Assembly (NCBI GenBank): GCA_964602595.1
Contig: CAZRRO010000013.1
Span: 62,001-126,000, forward strand
DNA from: CAIWAH01 sp964602595
GTDB taxonomy: Bacteria > Verrucomicrobiota > Verrucomicrobiia > Limisphaerales > UBA9464
Length of the DNA: 64,000 nt
Direction of reading: 5' to 3'
Shown here piece by piece: positions 1 to 7,522 of the stretch. Positions within the stretch are counted from its first letter, which is position 1. Every line of letters starts with the position of its first letter. A program made the position numbers and the translations under genes. The notes under the pieces are model-generated. The model ran no database searches and was not told the DNA's origin. It saw nothing but the letters and a program-made list of their open reading frames with translations.

Positions 1-158
1 GCTACCTCGTCCGCGAAAACGGCGGCCAGGACAGCAACGGCGTGCTCGAACTCGAAGTCGCCTCCGACCTCCTGAAGCCGGCGGGCAACGCCCTGGAAAT
101 CTCCGGTTCCGCGAACGACAGCCAGCGCTGGTTTGGCATCTACTTAATCGGCGAGTAA
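1..158 (+). CDS. 3' end of an unidentified protein-coding gene
   Basis: An open frame runs in from the left edge with codons starting at base 3 and ends at TAA 156-158, giving about 51 C-terminal residues. The tail ends in RWFGIYLIGE. The composition (alternating hydrophobic and polar residues, NALEISGSAND) suggests the last strands of a beta-sandwich domain such as those ending secreted glycoside hydrolases. That is inference only. The gene converges on the M56 peptidase gene, which ends 12 bases away on the other strand. No function can be given from this fragment. Confidence 0.6.
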   Translation, partial: YLVRENGGQDSNGVLELEVASDLLKPAGNALEISGSANDSQRWFGIYLIGE

Positions 159-170
159 CGCGCCGATCCG

Positions 171-1874
171 TTAATCTCGCACCAACCGCCAACGACGGGC
201 ACGGAGCGGAGGCACCGCCGCATCGATAACTTCCCCGGCTCCACCGGTGGTTTGGAGCGCCAAGCCCAGCTCACGAATTCGCTCCGCCAACGACTCATAG
301 CTTGCCCGGCGCGCTTCGTATTCTCGCCGCAGGCTATCGACGCGCTCGCTGAGTTGCCTCCGCGTGGGATCGGATGGGGCCAACTGCGCGAGCTTTTCCT
401 CTATTTGCAGCCGGCCAGCCCTGATTTCCTCCGCCTCGTTCTGCCGTTCTTGGGCCGCGCGCTCCATGAGGTCCCGTTCCTTCATCCCCTTCTCCGATCG
501 CCGAGCCCGGCTCCGGTCGAGGTAAGCTTCAACGACCCCATTGGCGAGATCCGCCGCAAGTTGGGCATTCCCGGCCGCAACCTGAACCTCCACCAGAGAC
601 GTGTTGCGATATTGGGTAACGCGGAGCCTTTCGCGCAGCCAAGCAGGAGCTTGTTCGGGCGTCATCGATGAATTGGCTTCCGCCGCCTTGGCCAAGCCAA
701 AACGCTCGGTCACCTGCCGCAACACCGCGAGGGAACGGATGACTTCAAACTCCGTCTGGATGAAGTAGGGATCGTAGCCACCGGCTTTGCCCGGGTCGAC
801 AGCCACCGAGGGAGCATCCAAGCGCAGCCGGGCCGTGGCGACGAACAGTTTCGGTGCCATGGCTTGGGAAAACGCCCAAACGCCACCCAGCGTCAGCAGC
901 CCAACCCCGGCAGCCTGGAGCAGCCGGCGTCCAATCCCGGTCCTCCCGCCTGCGGACTCCGCGCCGAGCAGGCGCCGCACGCGCTCACCCAAAGCGCCGC
1001 CATCCGCGGCGAGGGCCAGCACGGGAATTCCGACGTTGCGCTCGGCCAATGCGACCAAGGCCCGGGCGACGACCCGCCCGTCGCCCACGGCCTGCGCGGC
1101 CAGATCATCGCAGCAGTTCTCGCGTTCGGCGCGAATACGTTCCGAGACCCACCAAACCGCGGGATGGTAGAACAGCAGCGCTTCGATCACCCGCTGGCCC
1201 AGATTCACCAGGTAGTCATGCCGGCGCAGGTGGGCGAGTTCATGGGCCAGGATCGCGTCCACTTCACCGGGGCGCAGGCTCGCCATCATTCCCACCGGCA
1301 CGAGGATCACCGGCCGAAGCCAGCCGAGCACCAACGGGGCGCTGATGACGCCGGATTCCAGCAGCCGCACCGGGCGGGACACCTCGAGGCGTCGCGCCAG
1401 CTCCCGCAGCCGGCCAGCCCACGGCTCGCCCAGCGGGACGACGTTGCGTTCAGTGAGGCGCCGGGTCTGCCACCAGCCGCCGATCAGGCGCACCCCAAAC
1501 CCGGCCGCCCCGAGAATCCACACGAGCAGCACGGCCCCTCGCCACGGCAGATTGTAAGCTCCGGGCGCCATTCCGGGCGCCGTGCCCGACGGCGTAGCCG
1601 CCATGGTGCCGGAGCCGCTCCGACCGGCGACCAAGGGAAGCCAATCGGAGCCGTCGAGGACTAGCCAGGTTGCCACGGGCAGGACGGCCATCAGTCCCAT
1701 CGCCGCGCAGGCGAGCTGGTAACGCGTCGCGGCGGTGGCCTGACGCAACCGGGCCAGGCCGACCGCCAGGAGCGCGGCGACCGCAGTTCCCTGCCACAGG
1801 AAATGCAGCAGGACTTCGGCCCAGCGGCTGGCCGCAGGATGGCGCACGAGTTCAAAGATTGGGTTCATGGTCAT
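171..1874 (-). CDS. BlaR1-type M56 membrane metallopeptidase fused to a Wzz-like domain
   Basis: 567 aa. The N-terminal half is an M56/BlaR1-type integral membrane peptidase. It has hydrophobic segments near residues 20-40, 55-72 and 112-132, a zinc motif HELAH at 211-215, and the expected downstream acidic ligand in ENCCDD around 252. A membrane segment at about 318-338 follows. In place of a penicillin-sensor domain there is a region at about 341-553 resembling the periplasmic part of Wzz/chain-length determinant proteins: it starts FVATARLRLD, has the LVEVQVAAGNAQLAADLAN block, a coiled coil at about 455-535 and a VIDAAVPP end. The usual second Wzz membrane helix is missing. BlaR1 proteins relay a surface signal by inactivating BlaI; the signal here is unknown. 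The start ATG overlaps the blaI stop (ATGA), indicating translational coupling. A second in-frame ATG lies two codons downstream. Confidence 0.85.
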   Translation of the reverse strand: MTMNPIFELVRHPAASRWAEVLLHFLWQGTAVAALLAVGLARLRQATAATRYQLACAAMGLMAVLPVATWLVLDGSDWLPLVAGRSGSGTMAATPSGTAPGMAPGAYNLPWRGAVLLVWILGAAGFGVRLIGGWWQTRRLTERNVVPLGEPWAGRLRELARRLEVSRPVRLLESGVISAPLVLGWLRPVILVPVGMMASLRPGEVDAILAHELAHLRRHDYLVNLGQRVIEALLFYHPAVWWVSERIRAERENCCDDLAAQAVGDGRVVARALVALAERNVGIPVLALAADGGALGERVRRLLGAESAGGRTGIGRRLLQAAGVGLLTLGGVWAFSQAMAPKLFVATARLRLDAPSVAVDPGKAGGYDPYFIQTEFEVIRSLAVLRQVTERFGLAKAAEANSSMTPEQAPAWLRERLRVTQYRNTSLVEVQVAAGNAQLAADLANGVVEAYLDRSRARRSEKGMKERDLMERAAQERQNEAEEIRAGRLQIEEKLAQLAPSDPTRRQLSERVDSLRREYEARRASYESLAERIRELGLALQTTGGAGEVIDAAVPPLRARRWRLVRD

Positions 1875-2248
1875 TTTCCTTCGAGGGTGTCGAGCAACCG
1901 GCGCAGTTCGCTGACTTCCGCCGCGGACGGCTTCCGCCCGGCCAAGGCGTGCAGGACCAATTTCTGGGCCGAGCCACCAAAGGCCCGTTCCAACAGGTCA
2001 TCCACCAACTGCCGCTGGGTCGTGGTCTCCGGGACCGCCGGCGTGAACACGTGGGTTCGCGCCGAATCGTCGCGGGTCACCAACCCCTTCTCCGTCATGA
2101 TCTGGAGCAGCTTGAGCGCCGTCGTGTAACCGGTGTCGGCTCCGAGCTCTTCGACGACCTGGCGAACGGTGCTGGGGCCAAGACGCCACAGCGCCCGAAG
2201 AATCAGCAGCTCCGACTCGGTGGGTCGGGGGATTGGATTGGAAGGCAC
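1871..2248 (-). CDS. blaI: BlaI/MecI family winged-helix repressor
   Basis: 125 aa, GTG start. It matches the penicillinase-repressor family: an N-terminal winged helix opening PTESELLILRALWRLG, the recognition region TGYTTALKLLQIM, and a C-terminal dimerisation part ending in a helix. Family members bind a dyad upstream of their own operon as dimers and are removed by the co-encoded M56 peptidase, which here follows directly with an ATGA overlap. Two dyads of the same sequence lie 12-50 bases upstream of the start and are the obvious operators, so the pair is probably autoregulated. Nothing in the window shows a beta-lactamase target, so a role in drug resistance should not be assumed. Confidence 0.9.
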   Translation of the reverse strand: MPSNPIPRPTESELLILRALWRLGPSTVRQVVEELGADTGYTTALKLLQIMTEKGLVTRDDSARTHVFTPAVPETTTQRQLVDDLLERAFGGSAQKLVLHALAGRKPSAAEVSELRRLLDTLEGK

Positions 2249-2259
2249 GCGCCCTTAAA

Positions 2260-2297
2260 TACGAATTCTTTCGTAGATGTCAACGAAGACCTTCGTA
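2260..2297 (-). promoter_or_regulatory. Twin BlaI-type operator dyads upstream of blaI
   Basis: Two inverted repeats with the same half-site lie next to each other. The first, at 2260-2275, is TACGAA-TTCT-TTCGTA. The second, at 2283-2296, is ACGAA-GACC-TTCGT, flanked so that one side extends to TTCGTA. Their centres are 22 bp apart, about two helical turns, so two dimers could bind the same DNA face. The position just upstream of the GTG start of blaI fits autorepression. The protein-site assignment is inferred from position and symmetry. Confidence 0.7.
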
Positions 2298-2329
2298 TTT
2301 GGGTGGGCCTTACCGCAATCACGAGCCCG

Positions 2330-3799
2330 TCAGGACTCGAAAGCCGGCTGGGCCGGGAGCGTCCGGGCGATTTCCTCCACCCGATATCCGAAGCCCGCGC
2401 CGGCGACCGACGCCAAATCCACGACGCCATTCCGTCGTTGGTAGAGGCCGGGATGCACCTTCGCCTCGGGGGCACTGGCTTCGGGGTAGAACTGCATCGC
2501 GTTGGTTTCCACGCCCATGATCGTCGGCACGTGGGCGGCCAGCAGGCAGTGGGGGATCTGCGCGAGCATGGGATTGGTGAGGTCCTGCACCATCAGCGTC
2601 AGGCCATGGGCCTGCGCCCAACATGCCGACAGCAGCGCGCCGGACTGCGTCTTGCAGGTCTTGAGCGCCACGCCGTTCCACCCCAGTTCCCGGCCGCGCC
2701 GGACTTGCTTCCAGTCGTGCGCGCTTTCGTCGAGGAACAGCGGCTTTCGGGCGCTGACGCTGTGGACGTCGATGGGATGCTCCGAAAGTTCGTAGGGAAA
2801 CGGCTGCTCGACATACAGCAACATGCCGAACAGGCGCGGATGCTCATCGCGCAAGCGGTCGAGGACAGCGCAGACGTAGGCCGGTTCGCGGACCGTGCAG
2901 TTGAAATCGGCGGTGAGCCATTCCACGCCATGCGCCACGGCAATTTCGCCCACCTTCACGAGCCGGCCGTAGTCCCAGCCGGCGTCATTGCCGCGGAGCT
3001 TGATCTTGAGGCATTTCAGCCCGTCGCGCCGAATCCAGTCACCCAGCAGCACGGGATAACCATCGTCCGGCTCATCGCCGCGAAGTTCCGAGGCGTCGAG
3101 TGGGTCGAGTCCACCAACCAGGTGCCACGCCCGCAACTGCTTGAGCCGCTGGGGGCGGAGAAACTCGGCCGGGAACCTGCCGGCAAACGAAACCCGGGAA
3201 CCGGCAGCCGGCTGGAGGAACGCCGCCAAATCACGGTTCAGGAAATCGGCCCCATAGGTCGCATACGTCGGACGACGATGGAGCTGGCCAAAGGCGTCGT
3301 GCAGCGCGAGGTCAAAGGCAGAGCCGCAGACCAACGCGGCCAGCCAGGGAACTTCGCCGGGACAGGCCGCTGCGCCGGTTCCACCGCCGGCCAGCCGGCT
3401 TGCATTGAAATCGTCCAGCAACCGCGGCAGCAGCAGTTCGGTGAAATCGTGGCCGAGCTCCAACGGATGGCCCCAATCGGCGAAATTGGCCCACGCATGG
3501 GCCAGCACCTCGCAGAAGAGTTTCAACGCATCGTGCCGCGGAGCGTAGGGCGACAGGCTGGGCCAGACCCACTGCACGCTCAGCGGGGTTTCGCCCCAGC
3601 CCTCCGCCACACGCCCATCGCGTCCCACGACCCGCAGGCGCACCCGGGCACAGGTCACCGACGTGAGCGCCTCCGTGCCGAACTTCAGCGGCACCCGCGT
3701 CTGCACCGGCAGGAACCACAACGTCGCGCCGGTGACGCGGCAATCGGTGCTTTTGCGGGCGATGAGCGCGGGTGAAAAGGGGTCCATCGGCTGGCCCAT
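2330..3799 (-). CDS. Enolase-superfamily enzyme (mandelate racemase/muconate lactonizing-like)
   Basis: 489 aa from the ATG at 3799; another in-frame ATG is at 3787, and the open frame continues upstream to 3886 with unlikely sequence. The C-terminal barrel shows the superfamily elements in order: a KxK pair in CLKIKLRG, metal ligands in TADFN, VEQPF and LFLDES, and a later lysine block ALKTCKTQSG. These enzymes abstract a proton alpha to a carboxylate, with Mg2+ holding the enolate. The substrate cannot be told from sequence, and sugar acid dehydratase, cycloisomerase or epimerase activity are all possible. It is the only gene between blaI and the RNA-repair operon, in the same direction as both, with no partner enzymes of a pathway nearby. 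Confidence 0.75.
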   Translation of the reverse strand: MGQPMDPFSPALIARKSTDCRVTGATLWFLPVQTRVPLKFGTEALTSVTCARVRLRVVGRDGRVAEGWGETPLSVQWVWPSLSPYAPRHDALKLFCEVLAHAWANFADWGHPLELGHDFTELLLPRLLDDFNASRLAGGGTGAAACPGEVPWLAALVCGSAFDLALHDAFGQLHRRPTYATYGADFLNRDLAAFLQPAAGSRVSFAGRFPAEFLRPQRLKQLRAWHLVGGLDPLDASELRGDEPDDGYPVLLGDWIRRDGLKCLKIKLRGNDAGWDYGRLVKVGEIAVAHGVEWLTADFNCTVREPAYVCAVLDRLRDEHPRLFGMLLYVEQPFPYELSEHPIDVHSVSARKPLFLDESAHDWKQVRRGRELGWNGVALKTCKTQSGALLSACWAQAHGLTLMVQDLTNPMLAQIPHCLLAAHVPTIMGVETNAMQFYPEASAPEAKVHPGLYQRRNGVVDLASVAGAGFGYRVEEIARTLPAQPAFES

Positions 3800-3876
3800 G
3801 ATTGGACCACGGCCGCCAACTGAAAAGGGATTACCTCGGTCGAGTCCGGCACGTGGCGGAGCCTCCGCCCGGCAAC

Positions 3877-3914
3877 AAAAGGGCACCGGAACTACCCTCG
3901 GTAGCCCGGTGCCC
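3877..3914 (-). terminator. Rho-independent terminator of the rtc operon
   Basis: A nested hairpin lies 23 bases past the rtcB stop. Arms of 9 bp (GGGCACCGG with CCGGTGCCC, 3881-3889 and 3906-3914) enclose an inner CTACC-CTC-GGTAG stem at 3892-3904. On the minus strand it is followed by TTTTGTTG (from 3880 down). This cleanly ends the RNA-repair operon and separates it from the enolase-like gene. Confidence 0.9.
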
Positions 3915-3937
3915 CAATGCCGCCCGGCCCACGAGGC

Positions 3938-5347
3938 TCAGTCCTCCGCCCGTTCACCGCTCGGGGCCATCTTCACCAGACGCGGCATGAACTCGGCCAG
4001 CACGTCCACCAGATCGCTCTGCGCCGCCATCACCTGGTGGATGTCCTTGTAGACGCCGGGCACCTCGTCGAGGCCGGCGGAGATCAGGTGGACGTTGCGC
4101 TCCTTCAGCACCGGGTTCACGGCGTTCCATGCGAACGTCTCCACCGCCTTCGTTCGGCTCATCACCCGGCCGGCGCCATGCGACGCGGAACCAAGCGAAC
4201 CTTCGCCGCCCTTGCCGCGGACCACGTAACCGGGCGTCGCCATCGAACCAGGGATGATCCCCAGCACGCCGGCGTGCGCGGGCGTCGCGCCCTTGCGGTG
4301 AACGACCACGTCGCGCGCCACGCCATTGACGACGTGGCGCTCCTGCCACGCGAAGTTGTGGTGATTCTCGATGTCGGCGAGCACCTGCGCGCCCAGATGC
4401 GCCGCGATGTGCCGGTGAATCAGCTCATGGTTGGCCGCCGCATAACGGCCCATCAGCTCCATCGCGGCCCAGTATTCCCGGCCCTCGAGCGAATCGAGCC
4501 CGAGCCACGCCAGGTGGCGATATTCCCTGGGCAGCTCCGGATGCATGGCCATCGCCAGCTTGCTGTAATGGTCGCACACGGCCGCGCCAGTGCCGCGGCT
4601 CCCGCTGTGCGAGAGCAGCGCCAGGTATTCGCCGGGCGGGAGTGCTAGTGGCACCGGCGTCCCCGCCTGCGGCTTTACCGTGAGCGTTCCGAATTCCACG
4701 AAGTGGTTCCCGCTCCCGCTCGTTCCGAGCTGCGCCCAGGCACGGTCGCGGTTGCTTTGGGTCGGCTTCGACACGGTCCAGTCCGCATCCAACACCTCGT
4801 GCTGACGTCGTTGCTTGAACGTCGCGCCGACACCGAAACGCGTCTCCGCCTCGATGGCCCGCACCAGTTCCTCGTGCCGTTCGCTCAACGCCGAAACCGG
4901 CCAGTCGAGCACCGTCAGCTTCATGCGGCACGCGATGTCCACACCCACGGCGTAGGGGATCACCGCGCCTTCCGTCGCCAGCACGCCGCCGATCGGCAGG
5001 CCGTAGCCGACGTGCGCGTCGGGCATCAGCGCGCCGGCGACCGACACCGGCAGCTCGCACGCCCGCGACATCTGCGCCAGCGCCTGCGAATCCAGGTCGG
5101 CACCCCACTGCCGCCACGGGGCGTTCCCGGGCGTGAAGGTCGTCGGCATGGCGATGAGCGCCTGCGCAAACTCGGCGCGCAGTTCGTCGTTCACGAACGC
5201 CGCCGGATCGCGGAACACGGCTTCGACGGCCGCGGGAATCTGCTGCTTGTCGTTTCCGGCGAGGCAGAAGCGGGAGATGAAGGCGAGGGCGGCCCGGGTG
5301 GGTTCACCCGGCGGCACGCCCAGTTGGGCAAGGTGCTTTTGGTTCAT
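3938..5347 (-). CDS. rtcB: RNA-splicing ligase RtcB
   Basis: 469 aa, full length for the family. RtcB is a Mn2+/GTP-dependent ligase that joins a 2',3'-cyclic phosphate or 3'-phosphate to a 5'-OH, as in tRNA splicing or repair of nuclease-cut RNA. The active site is intact: metal ligands C140 (GVDIACRM), H215 (GSGNHFVE), H247 (LSHSGSRG) and the HH pair 329-330 (ENHHNF). The GMP-accepting histidine is H390 in SASHGAGRVMSR, and VHRKGATPA lies before it. Its ATG overlaps the rtcA stop (ATGA). It is the last gene of the RtcR/sigma-54 operon and is followed by a strong terminator. Probable substrates are RNAs broken under stress, possibly including tRNA. Confidence 0.97.
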   Translation of the reverse strand: MNQKHLAQLGVPPGEPTRAALAFISRFCLAGNDKQQIPAAVEAVFRDPAAFVNDELRAEFAQALIAMPTTFTPGNAPWRQWGADLDSQALAQMSRACELPVSVAGALMPDAHVGYGLPIGGVLATEGAVIPYAVGVDIACRMKLTVLDWPVSALSERHEELVRAIEAETRFGVGATFKQRRQHEVLDADWTVSKPTQSNRDRAWAQLGTSGSGNHFVEFGTLTVKPQAGTPVPLALPPGEYLALLSHSGSRGTGAAVCDHYSKLAMAMHPELPREYRHLAWLGLDSLEGREYWAAMELMGRYAAANHELIHRHIAAHLGAQVLADIENHHNFAWQERHVVNGVARDVVVHRKGATPAHAGVLGIIPGSMATPGYVVRGKGGEGSLGSASHGAGRVMSRTKAVETFAWNAVNPVLKERNVHLISAGLDEVPGVYKDIHQVMAAQSDLVDVLAEFMPRLVKMAPSGERAED

Positions 5348-6528
5348 GGGAAGTCGGTCGGTTCAACAGTGATGCGCCACTGGCCCGGCGCGACGGGTTC
5401 CAGGGCAATGCGGTTGGACAGGAACGCCCGGATCACTTCGACGTTCGTCCGGGTGTGGCCGCTGGGCTCAGTGGTGGTGAAACTGCCGCCGCGCGCCAGC
5501 GCCAGTGGCAGCAGAAGTTGGTCGGCGAGGTGTTCGTCCACCACCGTGCCACTTGCGAGGAACGCCTCCGCGGCGCTAACCGCTTCGTCCGCCACCTGTT
5601 CCGAACGCACCCGCGGCGCGCCGAAACCGGTGAAGACATTCGCGAAACCATCGGCGTCCGCGGAGACGTGCAACGAATTGCCCGGCCCGAAGGCTTCGGT
5701 GTGCTCCTCAATCGTGCAGCGCTCCGGCGCCAACGCGAGCCGTTGACGGACGGCCGCCAACTCCCGCTCGCCGATGTGCCGTGGCAATCCCGCGAGGCAG
5801 ACGGTGGCCGAGAGTTGTCGTTCACCACCGACGCCGCCGGCGCCATCGGTGCAGCGCAGACTGGCAGTCTGCGGTGTCGCGGATTGGCAATCCGCAGGCG
5901 TGGCTTCTTCCGACGTGTTGCCGACTGCCAGTCGGCGAAACTGCAGGTTGCCAACCTGCGCTACCGGCAAGCCATGGGCGTCCAGCCGCAGCGCCTTCAG
6001 CTCCTGCGCCGGCCGGATGGCCACGCGGCAGCGCCCGCCGCCGTTCGGATAGAACCCGGCACGTTCCAGCGCTGCCTCCACGTCGAAACCGATCCGGCGG
6101 AGCAACGGCAGGAACGCCCGCTCGATGAACGGGAACGGCGGCGCGAAAGGATTGTGCGTCCCGCCCTCCAGCACGACTTCGCTCGGCCCATGCGCCAACA
6201 GCAGCGGCGGCAGGATGGTCTGGAGCAGCAGCATCGTGCTGCCGGCGCTGGCGATCTTGAACTCATGCGCACCGGCCACGACGGCACCGGGCCGGAAGGT
6301 CAGTTCCTGCGAGTTGAGCGCGGCGCCATCCACCGTGGCCGAACCGATGCGCGCCGCCGCCCCCACGCAGGCCAGGTGCTGGCGCATGAGTCCCGGCTTG
6401 GGCCGCCGTGCCCGGATGCGGCTGATGCGAAACGGCCGGCCGGTGATGACGCTCAGCGCCAACGCCGAACGCAGAATCTGCCCGCCGCCTTCGCCTTGGG
6501 AACCGTCGAGATGGATGAGTTCAGACAT
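5344..6528 (-). CDS. rtcA: RNA 3'-terminal phosphate cyclase RtcA, with an internal repeat-derived segment
   Basis: 394 aa from the ATG at 6528 (MSELIHLDGSQGEGGGQ); the frame is open upstream to 6621, but the family starts here. RtcA uses ATP to turn RNA 3'-phosphates into 2',3'-cyclic phosphates via an adenylylated histidine, probably the one in the C-terminal GHTRTNVEV block. The opening DGSQGEGGGQILR, the GLMRQHL segment and HLADQLLLPLALA are all typical. The protein is about 50 residues longer than usual because of a low-complexity insert (roughly AQVGNL to GGVGGER) translated from four palindromic repeats at 5856-5959. The insert lies between two conserved blocks and keeps the frame, so activity is likely retained. 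The start overlaps the end of the upstream unknown gene by 8 bases. Confidence 0.95.
   Translation of the reverse strand: MSELIHLDGSQGEGGGQILRSALALSVITGRPFRISRIRARRPKPGLMRQHLACVGAAARIGSATVDGAALNSQELTFRPGAVVAGAHEFKIASAGSTMLLLQTILPPLLLAHGPSEVVLEGGTHNPFAPPFPFIERAFLPLLRRIGFDVEAALERAGFYPNGGGRCRVAIRPAQELKALRLDAHGLPVAQVGNLQFRRLAVGNTSEEATPADCQSATPQTASLRCTDGAGGVGGERQLSATVCLAGLPRHIGERELAAVRQRLALAPERCTIEEHTEAFGPGNSLHVSADADGFANVFTGFGAPRVRSEQVADEAVSAAEAFLASGTVVDEHLADQLLLPLALARGGSFTTTEPSGHTRTNVEVIRAFLSNRIALEPVAPGQWRITVEPTDFP
5856..5959. repeat. Cluster of four REP-like hairpins inside rtcA
   Basis: Four short perfect inverted repeats share a core. GCAGACT-GGC-AGTCTGC is at 5856-5872, GCGGATT-GGC-AATCCGC at 5879-5895, CCGACT-GCC-AGTCGG at 5921-5935 and GCAGGTT-GCC-AACCTGC at 5943-5959. 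The first two carry a GGC loop and the last two the reverse, so the cluster is itself arranged as two inverted pairs, like a bacterial BIME. The whole stretch is translated as part of RtcA. Confidence 0.85.
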
Positions 6529-7084
6529 TGGTCCAAAGTGCTGTGAAAGTGTTGAATCCCCGTCCATGCGGATCGGGCCAGAAGCGTTGGGCAGTCGGTT
6601 GCTGGTTGATCCCGAGGTCATTCAATTCAGATGCAAAGGGGCGCTTGTCGGCCGTGAAGCCAATGAAGATTAGAACTCCGCGCCAATGACGGAAGAGTGC
6701 CTTGAGCCGCGTCTGGAGGGCGAATTCCTTCCAGCGCCGTGCATGGTCAATATGGGGATCCAAGCGGAACCCGTTACCATACTTCCGCACCTTGATCGTC
6801 GAAAGCCTGGCGAGCTGGACCATCTCCACGGCTCCACTCTTCTGAAGGCCAAAACAGCCCCATTTCAAACGGTCCTGGTCAGTGGCCAGAGGATTGCAAC
6901 CGGCGGCCTTGAATGCAGGTGCAAGCGCGAGCTCCCACTCGACCTTGAAGGGCGCCTCCGGAGCCGTTGGGCGACGAAGTTCGTTGGCGGCGTAAAGGCC
7001 AACCGGAGCAGCGTTATGGTCGAACGCTTGGAGCGCCTCCAATAGGACGTTCCAGTTCACGGCCCGTGGCTGTTGATCATTCAT
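6521..7084 (-). CDS. Unknown protein of the RNA-repair operon
   Basis: 187 aa, MNDQQPRAVNW to FNTFTALWTNV. I do not recognise a family. It appears soluble and globular, with no signal peptide or membrane segment, and is fairly rich in Trp, Phe and Arg (RRWKEFALQTRLKALFRHWRG in the C-terminal half is basic and aromatic, compatible with RNA contact, but that is inference). It starts 22 bases past the last Y-RNA and overlaps the rtcA start by 8 bases, so it is embedded in the RtcR-controlled operon. The conserved-looking text and tight packing argue that it is real. A role as an additional RNA-repair or Y-RNA factor is the simplest contextual guess. Confidence 0.8.
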   Translation of the reverse strand: MNDQQPRAVNWNVLLEALQAFDHNAAPVGLYAANELRRPTAPEAPFKVEWELALAPAFKAAGCNPLATDQDRLKWGCFGLQKSGAVEMVQLARLSTIKVRKYGNGFRLDPHIDHARRWKEFALQTRLKALFRHWRGVLIFIGFTADKRPFASELNDLGINQQPTAQRFWPDPHGRGFNTFTALWTNV

Positions 7085-7105
7085 ATGAGGTTTTGGGCAA
7101 AGGTA

Positions 7106-7232
7106 GTGACGACAAGGGTGATGAAGCGTTTTCGTGCTCTACCACTGAGCTACTCCGGCGTCTTGGAGCCGGAGGCGGGACTCGAACCCGCGACCACGCA
7201 TGTTGTAATGTAGTTTCATCGGCATTCGTCAC
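7106..7232 (-). ncRNA. Y RNA with permuted tRNA-like domain (unit 4, YrlA-like)
   Basis: About 127 nt. Outer stem GTGACGA (7232-7226) pairs with TCGTCAC (7112-7106). Next to it is the shared ATGCC block facing a pyrimidine-rich ACCCTTG. Inner stem GATGAA pairs with TTCATC. The loop is replaced by a tRNA body without anticodon arm, in permuted order: T arm GCGGG-TTCGAGT-CCCGC, acceptor 3' strand CTCCGGC, loop TCCAAGAC, acceptor 5' strand GCCGGAG, TA, D arm GCTC-AGTGGTA-GAGC. The 7-bp acceptor is perfect and the loop even begins T-CCA, like a tRNA 3' end. The GACGAATG sequence fits the GNCGAA-N(0-1)-G motif I recall for bacterial Y RNAs, which bind the Rsr ring. Confidence 0.9.
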
Positions 7233-7240
7233 AAAAGGGA

Positions 7241-7369
7241 GGGCAACGACCAGGAGTCGGGAAACGATTCATTGCTCTACCGCTGAGCTACGCGACGGGT
7301 TTCCCCGCCGTGGCCGGATTCGAACCGGCGACCAATGATTTCATGTAGTTCCCCAGGCATTCGTTGCCC
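7241..7369 (-). ncRNA. Y RNA with permuted tRNA-like domain (unit 3, YrlA-like)
   Basis: About 129 nt. The outer stem is a perfect 9 bp, GGGCAACGA (7369-7361) with TCGTTGCCC (7249-7241). The shared ATGCC block faces GACTCCTGG. The inner stem is GGGGAAC with GTTTCCC (one G-U pair). The permuted tRNA body has T arm GCCGG-TTCGAAT-CCGGC, then acceptor-like stem CGGCGGG-GAAA-CCCGTCG closed by a GNRA tetraloop, then D arm GCTC-AGCGGTA-GAGC. It shares the TACAT block after the inner stem with the other units. Only 8 bases separate it from unit 4 and 10 from unit 2, so the RNAs must be released by processing of one transcript or have their own short promoters. Confidence 0.9.
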
Positions 7370-7379
7370 AAATTGGGAA

Positions 7380-7493
7380 GCTGACGACGAGAAGAGTGAG
7401 AACGCCGGCCGTTCTCCTTGCGGAGCGCGACCGACCGGGAGTTGAACCCGAGCCTTGCGGCCTGCCATGTATTCTCACCGGCATTCGCCAGCC
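7380..7493 (-). ncRNA. Y RNA with degenerate tRNA-like domain (unit 2)
   Basis: About 114 nt. Outer stem GCTGGCGA with TCGTCAGC (one G-U pair), shared ATGCC block facing TCTTCTCG, inner stem GTGAGAA with TTCTCAC. A T arm remains (TCGGG-TTCAACT-CCCGG), followed by CGGTCG paired to CGGCCG with a CTCC-GCAA-GGAG tip, but no D-arm sequence is present. It therefore looks like a Y RNA whose tRNA mimic is losing its D half. The Ro-binding side is kept (GGCGAATGCC). Confidence 0.8.
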
Positions 7494-7522
7494 AAAGTGT
7501 GGACGCGTCCATCCGTGCCGTC

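Noticed and set aside
7106..7369. Two ordinary tRNA genes, suggested by perfect D-arm and T-arm sequences
   Set aside because: The arms are in the wrong order (T arm and acceptor 3' strand before acceptor 5' strand and D arm) and there is no anticodon arm. The outer sequences pair as a Y-RNA stem instead.
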